Source: CAYNYM01 sp049366815 (GTDB taxonomy: Bacteria > Desulfobacterota > DSM-4660 > Desulfatiglandales > HGW-15). From it: a stretch of 64,000 nucleotides of DNA. The notes beneath the pieces are model-generated. The model was given only the letters and a program-made list of their open reading frames with translations. It ran no database searches and was not told where the DNA came from. The stretch covers positions 44,435 to 108,434 of the forward strand of contig JBMNCO010000068.1 in NCBI GenBank assembly GCA_049366815.1. The letters run 5' to 3'. Positions 8,801 to 16,655 of this stretch are shown here, piece by piece (the first letter of the stretch is position 1; every line of letters starts with the position of its first letter). The position numbers and the translations under genes were made by a program.

Positions 8801-8928
8801 AGGGGCGGCATGTTCTCGGAGCGTGCGTATTTTGGCCCTGAATCAGGATAGATGAAGGGCCAAAATCCCGCAGTGACCGGAGCCATGGACGGCGGAGGGA
8901 ACGCAGCGTAGAGAACATGCCGGCCCCT
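8801..8928. repeat. Nested inverted repeat filling the lexA-imuB gap
   Basis: Outer arms 8801-8817 (AGGGGCGGCATGTTCTC) and 8911-8928 (GAGAACATGCCGGCCCCT) pair over 17 bp with one bulged base. Inner arms ATTTTGGCCCT (8829-8839) and AGGGCCAAAAT (8856-8866) pair perfectly over 11 bp around a 16-base loop. The 128-base element occupies most of the space between lexA and imuB. It could be a miniature inverted-repeat element, a REP/BIME-like repeat, or an RNA structure controlling imuB. Confidence 0.7.
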
Positions 8929-8942
8929 CCTTGGAGACAAGA

Positions 8943-10133
8943 ATGATAAATAAGGTGCTTTATACCTTGGACCGCAACATCATCCATCTGCATATTCCGG
9001 CCTTTCCCATTGCTGTGGAGCGGGTCCGCCGACCGGAACTCAGGGACCGCCCCGTGGCCGTGGCGCCCCCCTGCTCGGAACGCAGCCTGGTTCTCGCCGT
9101 GTCCCCTGAGGCCCGTAAGGAGGGTATCTTCAAGGGGATGCCACTTGGCAGGGCCCTGAAGTTTTGCCCCGGGTTGATCGTGTTACCGCCCAATCCGGCC
9201 CTCACGGAAAGGGCCTCCCGGGTCCTGTCGAAGATGGCGGCCGTCTATACACCCCTCTGGGAACCCGCCCGCCCGGGACATATTTACCTGGATATCTCCG
9301 GCACGGATCGCCTCTGGGGAAGGGCCAAGGACACGGCAAACCGTCTCAGGAGAGACCTCCGCGAACAGTTGCGGCTCTCCGGGGTCGCAGGGGTCTCCGG
9401 CAACAAGATGGTCTCCAGCATCGCCTCAAGGATCCTGTCCCGGGATGGGGTTATGGACGTCAATCACGGTCAGGAGTCCCGGTTCATGGCCCCCCTGAAA
9501 GTGGATGTCCTCCCGGGCATCGGGCACGTCCGCAGGAGGGTCCTCCTGGAAGAGCTGAACATCACCCTGGTCCGGGAGGTCGCCGCCATGGACATGGACA
9601 GTCTGGAGCTGATCTTCGGGCGCTCGGGTCATGTGATCCACCAGAGGGCCCTCGGCATCGACCCCACACCGGTTTATCCTCCCCGCCGCAAACCCGAGGT
9701 AACCGAGGAGGTCACCCTTCCCAAGGACGAAAACAACGACGGGAAACTCCTAGGCATCCTGCACGGCCTGATCGAGCGGTGCGCCCAACGGCTTCGGGAG
9801 CGTCAACGGATTCCGGGAACGGCGGGGCTGCACCTTCGTTATGCGGACCAGGAAGAGGCCGTCCGCCGGATCATGCTGCCTCAGACGAGCTTCTGGGATT
9901 TTGACCTCTGTGGCCCCCTGGAGGCGCTCTTTTTCAGAATCTGCCGACGCCGGGTGAGGGTACGGTTCATGAGGGTGTGGTTCCAGAATTTTTCGTCCCC
10001 CGATCCCCAACTCTCCCTCTTCCCCGCCATGGGGCCCGCTCCGGAAAAAAAGATCGGGGCCATCAAGGCCCTGGATCGTATCCGGGGGAAATACGGCGCG
10101 GACGCCGTCAAATCCGGACGCACGGCGGGATGA
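8943..10133 (+). CDS. imuB: ImuB-like, catalytically inactive Y-family polymerase protein
   Basis: A 396-residue member of the Y-family (DinB/UmuC fold) that most resembles ImuB, the non-catalytic partner that brings DnaE2 to the sliding clamp during error-prone repair. Compared with active Y-polymerases the three catalytic carboxylates are gone: the first Asp of the VDxDxF motif is His17, and the SIDE-motif Asp-Glu are Gly112-His113. The fold is otherwise kept (YLDISGTDRLWG, the GVSGNKMVSSIAS helix, LPGIG at about 180). A clamp-binding pentapeptide QLSLF lies at 356-360 near the C-terminus. ATG at 8943 follows GGAG; a TTG 12 bases upstream is the alternative. dnaE2 starts 4 bases after the stop, so the two are co-translated. 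imuA is absent upstream. Confidence 0.85.
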   Translation: MINKVLYTLDRNIIHLHIPAFPIAVERVRRPELRDRPVAVAPPCSERSLVLAVSPEARKEGIFKGMPLGRALKFCPGLIVLPPNPALTERASRVLSKMAAVYTPLWEPARPGHIYLDISGTDRLWGRAKDTANRLRRDLREQLRLSGVAGVSGNKMVSSIASRILSRDGVMDVNHGQESRFMAPLKVDVLPGIGHVRRRVLLEELNITLVREVAAMDMDSLELIFGRSGHVIHQRALGIDPTPVYPPRRKPEVTEEVTLPKDENNDGKLLGILHGLIERCAQRLRERQRIPGTAGLHLRYADQEEAVRRIMLPQTSFWDFDLCGPLEALFFRICRRRVRVRFMRVWFQNFSSPDPQLSLFPAMGPAPEKKIGAIKALDRIRGKYGADAVKSGRTAG

Positions 10134-10137
10134 TATC

Positions 10138-13100
10138 ATGACCTTTGCCCACCTCAATGTCCATTCCCATTATTCCCGGGGTTGGGGGATCGGCACGATC
10201 GAAGAACTCTGCCGGTCCGCCAAAGATCTGGGGATGGACAGGCTCGCACTGACCGATACCGATGGCCTGTACGGCCTGGTCTTTTTTCTAGAGACCGCAA
10301 GGGACATGGGGATTCAACCCATTGTGGGAAGCGAGCTCACAGCGGACGGTCATCGGGCGGTCCTCCTGGTCCGGGACCTCGAGGGATATGCCAATCTCTG
10401 CCGGCTCATCTCGGACCGCCACTGCCACCAGGACTTTGATATGGTCCGGGCCCTCCGGGAACGGCGTAGGGGACTCATCGTCTTTTCAGACGATTTCAGC
10501 CTCCTCGGGGCCTTGAAAAGGGACAGCCTGGAAGGCCTCTTTGTGGAGATGTCGCCGGGTTACAATATGGCTGCCTGTTACGCCTTTTCCCGCAGGAGCG
10601 GCATCCCGCCCCTGGCCACCAACCGCGTCTACCTGGTGACCCGGGACCAGTTTTCCCTCCACCGGATCCTTCGGGCCGTAGCCCTCAACAGCAAGCTGTC
10701 CCGCCTGGAAATCGACGACACCTGCCGGGAGCACAATTTTTTGAATGCCCCCGGAGACATGATCGACCAATTCCCCCACGCCCCCCGGGCGATCCGCAAT
10801 ACCCTGGAGGTGGCCGAACAGTGTCTCACGGACTGGAATTTTGACCGGATCGTCTTTCCCGGCTATGAAGACCTGTCCGACGGGGAGGTCTATGAACGCC
10901 TCTACCGGGCCACCTGGGAGGGGTGCAGACGGCGATACGGAGAAATCACCCGGGAAGTGAAGGAACGGGTGGACTACGAGATGGCCATCCTCCGGGAAAA
11001 GAACTTCGCCCACTATTTCCTGGTGGTGGCCGATATAGCCCGGAAGGCCCGCCGCTCCTGCGGACGGGGAAGCGCGGCCGCCTCTATCGTCTCCTACGCC
11101 CTGGGAATCACCCATGTGGACCCCATCCGGCACAACCTCTTTTTTGAGCGGTTTTTGAACCTCGGCCGCATGGATCCTCCGGACATCGATGTGGACTTCG
11201 CCTGGGACGAGCGGGATCAGATCATCGATTACATCTTTGCCCGGTACGGAACCCGACGAACCGCCATGGTAGCCAACCACAACACCTATGGGGCCAGGTC
11301 CGCCATCCGGGAAGTGGCCAAGGTCTTCGGCCTGACCGAGGCGGAGATCGGCCGTGTGACCGGGAAAATCGGATACGGTTTGCGCCTGAAAAAGGCCTGG
11401 CGGGAACTCGCAGCCCACCCCAAGATGAGAGGGATCACCTTCGACAAACCCTGGGATGAGATCCTGGCCGCGGCGGTCCAGTTGGAGAACCATCTCAATC
11501 ATCTTTCTATTCACTGCGGGGGGGTGGTCATTGTGCCCGATGAGATCCGCCGTTACTGCCCCGTGGAAATATCCCGTAAGGGCCTCCAGGTGCTCCAGTG
11601 GGAAAAGGAATCCGTGGAGGAAGCCGGCCTCGTCAAGATTGACATCCTCGGTAACCGGAGCCTGGCCGTCATCCGGGATGCCCTGGATCTGGTGGAGAAA
11701 AACTACGGACATCATATCGACTATGCCGCCTGGGACCCCGTCCAGGATCCCGGGACCGTGGAGATCTTCTACCGTGGAGACACCTTCGGGGTCTTTTATT
11801 TCGAAAGCCCCGCCACGCGGCAGGTCCTGAAAAAGGTGGCCTCAGGCATGACCTTCGAGGAATATCTCCGCCTGGACCATTTCCAGCTCAACGTGGTGGT
11901 CACCTCCATCATCCGCCCGGCCTCGAACCGGAGCATCCACACCTGGGTCTCCAGGCTCCACGGCGAACCCTGGGACCCCCCCCATCCCCTCCTGCGCCCG
12001 GTCCTGGAAGAGACCCTGGGGGTCATGGTCTTTCAGGAGCAGTTGAGCCTGGCGGCCATGCACCTGGCCGGATTTGATCCCGGGGAAGCGGATTCCCTGC
12101 GAAAGGTGGTCAGCAAAAAACACAAGATGAAAAAACTCCGGGACTTTCATGCCCGCTTTGTCCACGGGGCAGCGGCAAAGGGGGTCAAGGCCGAGGTCAT
12201 TGAAGAAATATGGGAGATGATGATGGGCTTCGACGGCTACAGCTTCTGTAAGCCTCACTCGGCCAGCTACACCCTGGTGGCCTATAAATCCGCCTATCTC
12301 CGGGCCCATTACCCGGCCGAGTTCATGGCCGCCGTCATTTCAAACGGTGGGGGATACTACGCGACCTTTGCCTATATCTCGGAGGCCAGACGCATGGGCC
12401 TCGAAATACGGCCGCCGGACATCAACCGAAGTGAGATCAAGTATACCGGAAAGGGCAAGGCCGTCCGGCTAGGGCTCATGCAACTCAGGGACCTCTCCCG
12501 GGAGGCCATGAAGGCCGTCTGCGGTGAACGCGCCAAGCGCGGCCCCTTTGTCTCCCTCGGGGACTTCCTGGACCGGACAGGCACCCGTGTCCACCTCCAG
12601 GACGTGAAGGTCCTGATCAAGGCCGGGTGTTTCGATAACCTGGCCTCCGGCCGGACAAGACCCGACCTGATATGGGAGGCCCTTCGATTCTTTCGGCGTG
12701 AACATCAGGAAAAGACCCTGGGGCTCTTCTCCTCACCCTCTCTTCTTCCGGCCTCCCCGTTGCCCCGGTCCCCCGGCGGGAAGGCCCGGGGAGGAGGGAC
12801 TTCGAAGCCCTATCCAAAGCCCCTCATGCTGAAGCATGAAATGGAGACCCTGGGATTCCGCCTCTCCCTTCATCCCCTGGACCGCTATCGGGGCATTCTC
12901 AAGGGATCGAGCTATGTCGAAGCCGGGGATCTCCATGCCTGGGTGGGCAAGCAAGTCACCACCATCGGCTGGATGGTCACAGGAAAGACGGCCTACACCC
13001 GGAAGGGGGAGACCATGATATTTGTCTCCTTTGAGGACACGACAGGGCTTTATGAGGCGGTGTTCTTCCCGAAAGCGTACAATCGGTTCTGTCATATGCT

Positions 13101-13212
13101 GAACACCATGCGACCCTATATCCTGAAGGGGAAAGTGGAGGAAGAATTCAGCGCCCTCACCCTGACCGTACACTGGATCGGATTTCTGGACAGGTCTCCG
13201 CGCATTCTCTAA
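10138..13212 (+). CDS. dnaE2: Error-prone DNA polymerase DnaE2
   Basis: A C-family DNA polymerase alpha subunit of 1024 residues, the usual DnaE2 size and shorter than replicative DnaE1. It contains an N-terminal PHP domain (about 1-200, HSHYS at 9-13), the polymerase core with Gly-rich CGRGSAAA (308-315) and catalytic PDIDVDF (Asp351 and Asp353), and a C-terminal OB-fold (about 920-1010) preceded by a Pro/Gly-rich linker (860-890). In the PHP domain the usual LTDHD is LTDTD, so one metal-binding His is replaced. DnaE2 carries out translesion synthesis and causes damage-induced mutation with ImuB. High GC compared with flanking genes suggests the cassette moved as a unit. The end converges on a response regulator. 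Confidence 0.93.
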   Translation: MTFAHLNVHSHYSRGWGIGTIEELCRSAKDLGMDRLALTDTDGLYGLVFFLETARDMGIQPIVGSELTADGHRAVLLVRDLEGYANLCRLISDRHCHQDFDMVRALRERRRGLIVFSDDFSLLGALKRDSLEGLFVEMSPGYNMAACYAFSRRSGIPPLATNRVYLVTRDQFSLHRILRAVALNSKLSRLEIDDTCREHNFLNAPGDMIDQFPHAPRAIRNTLEVAEQCLTDWNFDRIVFPGYEDLSDGEVYERLYRATWEGCRRRYGEITREVKERVDYEMAILREKNFAHYFLVVADIARKARRSCGRGSAAASIVSYALGITHVDPIRHNLFFERFLNLGRMDPPDIDVDFAWDERDQIIDYIFARYGTRRTAMVANHNTYGARSAIREVAKVFGLTEAEIGRVTGKIGYGLRLKKAWRELAAHPKMRGITFDKPWDEILAAAVQLENHLNHLSIHCGGVVIVPDEIRRYCPVEISRKGLQVLQWEKESVEEAGLVKIDILGNRSLAVIRDALDLVEKNYGHHIDYAAWDPVQDPGTVEIFYRGDTFGVFYFESPATRQVLKKVASGMTFEEYLRLDHFQLNVVVTSIIRPASNRSIHTWVSRLHGEPWDPPHPLLRPVLEETLGVMVFQEQLSLAAMHLAGFDPGEADSLRKVVSKKHKMKKLRDFHARFVHGAAAKGVKAEVIEEIWEMMMGFDGYSFCKPHSASYTLVAYKSAYLRAHYPAEFMAAVISNGGGYYATFAYISEARRMGLEIRPPDINRSEIKYTGKGKAVRLGLMQLRDLSREAMKAVCGERAKRGPFVSLGDFLDRTGTRVHLQDVKVLIKAGCFDNLASGRTRPDLIWEALRFFRREHQEKTLGLFSSPSLLPASPLPRSPGGKARGGGTSKPYPKPLMLKHEMETLGFRLSLHPLDRYRGILKGSSYVEAGDLHAWVGKQVTTIGWMVTGKTAYTRKGETMIFVSFEDTTGLYEAVFFPKAYNRFCHMLNTMRPYILKGKVEEEFSALTLTVHWIGFLDRSPRIL

Positions 13213-13268
13213 AGTGGCGGGCCGCTGAGGATGCCTTCCAAGGTGAATCCCTTTGCCCGGCCGGGTCT

Positions 13269-13760
13269 TCAATCCCAGTCCGCAAAGTTTTCCCAGAATT
13301 CCTTGTCCTTGTTTTTCCAGTCAGGACCAAACCTTCTGTCGTAAAAGGAGACCCACCTGTCGAGCCAGCGGATCCAGGGATTTCTCCCCTTCTCCTTGTC
13401 TTCCAGCACATCCTCCAGATAGGTGGCGATTTTCGTCATGTCGTCTTTGGGGATGTAGTATGCAGCGCCCTCCTTGTAAGACTTGACGGTGTCTTCAGGG
13501 CTGAGGGCATGGGCCGTCACCATGACGGCGGTTATCTCCCGCCTTGTTGCTATTTCCAGCAACTTGTAACCATCGACACCCATGATGTCCAACAGGGCCA
13601 GATCAAAAAACCGGCTCTCCAGGAGCGCGGCGGCCTCGTCAAATGTCGAGGCGCACACCACATCACACATGGACAGCAACGACTCCAGTGTTTCAAGCAC
13701 ATCTTCTTCATCGTCCACAATGAGTATTCTTTTACCGGTTAACAGGTCCTTAGCAGACAT
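13269..13760 (-). CDS. Stand-alone response regulator receiver protein
   Basis: A 163-residue CheY-like receiver. Acidic pair Asp16-Asp17 (VDDEED), phosphoacceptor Asp58 (ALLDIMGVDG), Thr82 (VMVTAHA) and Lys105 (YIPKDD) are all present, so phosphotransfer should work. The Pro normally following the DIM motif is Gly. There is no DNA-binding output domain; instead a 45-residue tail rich in Trp, Asp and Lys (WIRWLDRWVSF and so on) follows. ATG at 13760 was chosen because of GGGAGG 7 bases upstream; the longer frame upstream is not protein-like. It is the last gene of the minus-strand catabolic run, 46 bases after a flavoprotein start of the next unit. No histidine kinase is nearby, so its partner is unknown. 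Confidence 0.85.
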   Translation of the reverse strand: MSAKDLLTGKRILIVDDEEDVLETLESLLSMCDVVCASTFDEAAALLESRFFDLALLDIMGVDGYKLLEIATRREITAVMVTAHALSPEDTVKSYKEGAAYYIPKDDMTKIATYLEDVLEDKEKGRNPWIRWLDRWVSFYDRRFGPDWKNKDKEFWENFADWD

Positions 13761-13806
13761 GACACAACCTCCCTGGGTCAAATGTAATTGAGATCTCCGT
13801 GCATTC

Positions 13807-15498
13807 TCAGATTTCCCGTCTAAACCTGTATCGCTCAAAGGGAATGTCTTCGGTCCTAAAGGATATCTCACCGCCCGCACCTTTTTCCGCAAGGATCCAT
13901 TTCAGCCAGTTCTTATCGTCCGTTTCGCTGAAGTCTTCCCGGTAAAAGATGCTCTCCCGGGTCTCTCTTCGCATAAGCGCGGCCCTCAGCGTCATCTCAG
14001 CGGAAAGCACCATGGTCTGGGTCTCTTTCGCCTTGATGAGGGCCCTCACATCCCCACCCCACAATTGGGGCAGCTTTTTGTCTCTCAAAGTAACGATTTC
14101 GTCAAGGGCCTTTTTCAGATTGCCTTCGCTCATGACGATGAGGACATTTGCCGGGAAAAGGACCTCTTGCAGGTCATGGACCACCCTGTCGGGATCAAGG
14201 CCCGTCTCTTTTCGTAGAGGCTCAAGGAAATTTTCGCGCTTCTCGGCCAAAAGGACAAAATCGATTTCCTTAAAATCGACGGATCCTGCATAAAGAGCGG
14301 CGTTTTCCCCGGCCGTGTATCCCGACCACGTGCAGGCTGCGATGGACCAACCGGTGAAGGAATTGATCCCCAGGGTCCTGGCCATACCCGCGGCGAACAG
14401 ACCCTCCAGGTCGGTTCGGCAACGGCCGTCCGCCCGAATGCCGAGCTTATTGGATTCATAGGCCGGCTGCCACTCAATATTGTCTCTCAGGGGGTTGTAG
14501 CCCTCTTCCCGTTCACATTTTTCAAAGAGGATCGGCATCCACCCGTGGCTTACCTGAAGGGTACGAAAACGCTCCCGTTCTTCTTCCATCATTCCTTCGA
14601 CGTCAATGGATATGGGGACATTTCCCTTCATGGCCTCCTTTGCCGCCGAGACCACGATCTTCATGACAGGTGCCCTGTCCTTTAGTATTGGATCATACCT
14701 CTCCATGAAGTAGTCGCCGCGGATATTTTTCCAGCGGGCCCCGATTGCGGGCAAGATCCCCGATCCCTCTATTTCATGTCTGGCCGGGCGGATGTTGATG
14801 TAGTGAAATTCCGGGTTCTTTATCCTCGCCCCGGCATCATAGGCCATAAAAGGACCCGTGCCCTGCAATTCACAGGCAAGGTGATGCCCTCTGTAGCCTC
14901 CCGAGTTTGTTGCCACGATAACACTCTTGGCCTTGAAGAGGACATGCCTTGACTCACGGACCCCGATCCCCACGGCACCGGCTACACTGCCGTCCCTGGC
15001 CTTGAGCAGGTCGTACACGTAGACGTGATCGATGACCCGGACCCCTCTTGACAGGGCGACCTTTCTCAAGAGGGTCACCTCGTCCCCCGCCGTGGCATTC
15101 TCCGGCCACAGGTTCTTGACGTTCCTCGTTCCCCTGGCCCGGGTCCACACGTATTTCCCTTTCGCTTTTCTGAAAGAAATGCCAAAGGATTCCAAGTCCT
15201 TGAGACGCTCATAGGAGCCCCTGAAGACGGAGGCCACCATCTCCTGGTCCACAAGCCACTCATTCCCCGACACGATGTCCTGAAGGTACTCGTCCGGATC
15301 ATCCTCCGGCAGAAGGACCATCATGGCCCCACCGGCGAAAAAGGAATGTCCGGATTTGCCTGCAAAGGATTTGTCAACGAGGATTACGGTCGAACCGCGC
15401 TCGGCTGCCCTGAGGGCGGCCCACAATCCGCCGAACCCCCCGCCGATGATGAGCACATCTGAGCGTGTGACTTCCCACATCTCCGATTTTTTATTCAC
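13807..15498 (-). CDS. FAD-dependent fumarate reductase/AprA-type flavoprotein subunit (copy 1)
   Basis: A 563-residue flavoprotein of the succinate dehydrogenase/fumarate reductase/adenylylsulfate reductase group. The dinucleotide fold is at the N-terminus (DVLIIGGGFGGLWAALRAA, about residues 14-32), AGKSGHSFFAGGA follows, and the C-terminal helical domain ends with MRRETRESIFYREDF, typical of the family. GTG at 15498 was chosen because GGAGG is 7 bases upstream; an ATG six codons later is possible. A ferredoxin gene lies 28 bases upstream, so they probably form a heterodimer that exchanges electrons, like AprAB. True AprA is longer (about 650) and is not claimed. The substrate is unknown. 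Confidence 0.85.
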   Translation of the reverse strand: MNKKSEMWEVTRSDVLIIGGGFGGLWAALRAAERGSTVILVDKSFAGKSGHSFFAGGAMMVLLPEDDPDEYLQDIVSGNEWLVDQEMVASVFRGSYERLKDLESFGISFRKAKGKYVWTRARGTRNVKNLWPENATAGDEVTLLRKVALSRGVRVIDHVYVYDLLKARDGSVAGAVGIGVRESRHVLFKAKSVIVATNSGGYRGHHLACELQGTGPFMAYDAGARIKNPEFHYINIRPARHEIEGSGILPAIGARWKNIRGDYFMERYDPILKDRAPVMKIVVSAAKEAMKGNVPISIDVEGMMEEERERFRTLQVSHGWMPILFEKCEREEGYNPLRDNIEWQPAYESNKLGIRADGRCRTDLEGLFAAGMARTLGINSFTGWSIAACTWSGYTAGENAALYAGSVDFKEIDFVLLAEKRENFLEPLRKETGLDPDRVVHDLQEVLFPANVLIVMSEGNLKKALDEIVTLRDKKLPQLWGGDVRALIKAKETQTMVLSAEMTLRAALMRRETRESIFYREDFSETDDKNWLKWILAEKGAGGEISFRTEDIPFERYRFRREI

Positions 15499-15526
15499 GT
15501 CCCTGCCTCCATATTTACAGCATCGG

Positions 15527-15736
15527 CTACCAGGCCATGGGTCTGGGTTTTCTGAAGGGATGGACATCAATGGCGTTCACGGGGCATGCCAGCTCACAGC
15601 TGAAACAGGTCCAGCAATCCTGGGGATACTTGATTTTTGCCCTGTCGGCCTCGTCCATGATGATGACATCCCCGGGACAGAAGAGGGCGCAGATGCCGCA
15701 CCCGATACATACCCTGCTGTCGATCTTTCGAATCAT
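15527..15736 (-). CDS. 2[4Fe-4S] ferredoxin-like subunit, partner of flavoprotein 1
   Basis: A 69-residue protein with two cysteine clusters: VCIGCGICALFCPGDVI and CWTCFSCELACPVNAI, each CxxCxxC...CP, enough for two [4Fe-4S] clusters. This arrangement resembles the small electron-transfer subunit AprB without its C-terminal extension. It should pass electrons between the adjacent flavoprotein and an unknown cellular donor. The ATG at 15736 with GAGAGGGG upstream is preferred to an in-frame TTG nine bases earlier. It lies between the aldolase (48 bases upstream) and flavoprotein 1. Confidence 0.88.
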   Translation of the reverse strand: MIRKIDSRVCIGCGICALFCPGDVIIMDEADRAKIKYPQDCWTCFSCELACPVNAIDVHPFRKPRPMAW

Positions 15737-15783
15737 TTCGGTCAACCCCTCTCCAGATCAGTTTTTCATCAAAGGGACCCAGG

Positions 15784-16494
15784 TCAAATCTCGACCCAAC
15801 CCTCTTTGCAGCCCGCTCCCAGTCTCCACCGGTAATAGTTCCAGGTCCTCTGAAAGGCCTTGCCTTCGGTCACCTGTCTATGGATCTTCTCCACCTCCTC
15901 TTCAGGGAGCCAGTGAGGCTCACCAAGCAGCATGGCCTGGTACTGGAGTCTAGCGGATTTTTCGGCCCATATGGCCGAAACGCAGGTCTCCTGGATCGAT
16001 CCCCCCGTGACCAGGTTCCCGTGTCCCTTCAGGACCACGGTACCGGCCGATCCCATGGTATCGACGATCCTGTAACCCATGTCAAAATTATCCACCAGCC
16101 CGTACTCATCAAACATGGGGGCCTCCCTGCCGAAGGCGGTTGCCCCCAGGTTATCCATTGCCCGTAACCTCGTCCCGGTGGCGCTGAGGGCTACAATCGT
16201 CGGAGAATGCGTATGGGCGATCGCCGCGACATCGGGACGTCTCTGGTAGACGGCGAGATGAAGGGGGATCTCCTTGGCCGCCTCAAGCCTGCCGTCCAGC
16301 CTTTTTCCGTCCAGGTCCAGCAGGACAAGATCCTCTTCGGTAGCCTGTCCCGGGCTGATCTTCCCGTTCATGAGCACCCTCTTTTTGCCGGGGATCCGCA
16401 CACTGAAGTGACCCAACTCGTCCATGATCCCCTCGCGGTCGAGTATCCTACAGGCGGTCAAAAGGTCCTGTATCAATGTCCCATGAGACTCCAT
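15784..16494 (-). CDS. Class II aldolase/adducin-family protein
   Basis: A 236-residue member of the zinc-dependent class II aldolase family (fuculose-phosphate aldolase fold). The zinc ligands are visible as HTHS (about residue 94-97) and KGHGN (about 157-161), and the N-terminal GHFSVRIPG and the acidic DEYGLVD region match. Family members either cleave sugar phosphates or decarboxylate dihydroxyaromatic acids (the PhtC/OphC-type 3,4-dihydroxyphthalate decarboxylases belong here). With redox pairs, a TRAP system and a Pht5-like gene around it, a decarboxylase role is a reasonable inference but unproven. Start ATG at 16494 follows GGAGGAGG. The gene sits between the two flavoprotein/ferredoxin pairs. 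Confidence 0.82.
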   Translation of the reverse strand: MESHGTLIQDLLTACRILDREGIMDELGHFSVRIPGKKRVLMNGKISPGQATEEDLVLLDLDGKRLDGRLEAAKEIPLHLAVYQRRPDVAAIAHTHSPTIVALSATGTRLRAMDNLGATAFGREAPMFDEYGLVDNFDMGYRIVDTMGSAGTVVLKGHGNLVTGGSIQETCVSAIWAEKSARLQYQAMLLGEPHWLPEEEVEKIHRQVTEGKAFQRTWNYYRWRLGAGCKEGWVEI

Positions 16495-16655
16495 AATCTA
16501 TCCTCCTCCAGCCATTTCCGGTCAGGATTTTGCAGAAACCCGCAGCACTTCAGCCCTTTGAAAACCACTCCATTGGGGAGCGGCAACTTCTATTTTAGAC
16601 AAATTGCACAAGATTGACACAAACGTTTTCTTAAATTCAAACGGAAACCCCGGAT

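Noticed and set aside
8109..8993. A 294-codon minus-strand frame over lexA
   Set aside because: Shadow of lexA, whose catalytic residues and cleavage site are all intact; the shadow shows no motifs.
10486..11715. A 409-codon minus-strand frame
   Set aside because: Antisense to dnaE2, a GC-rich gene that keeps the opposite frame open.
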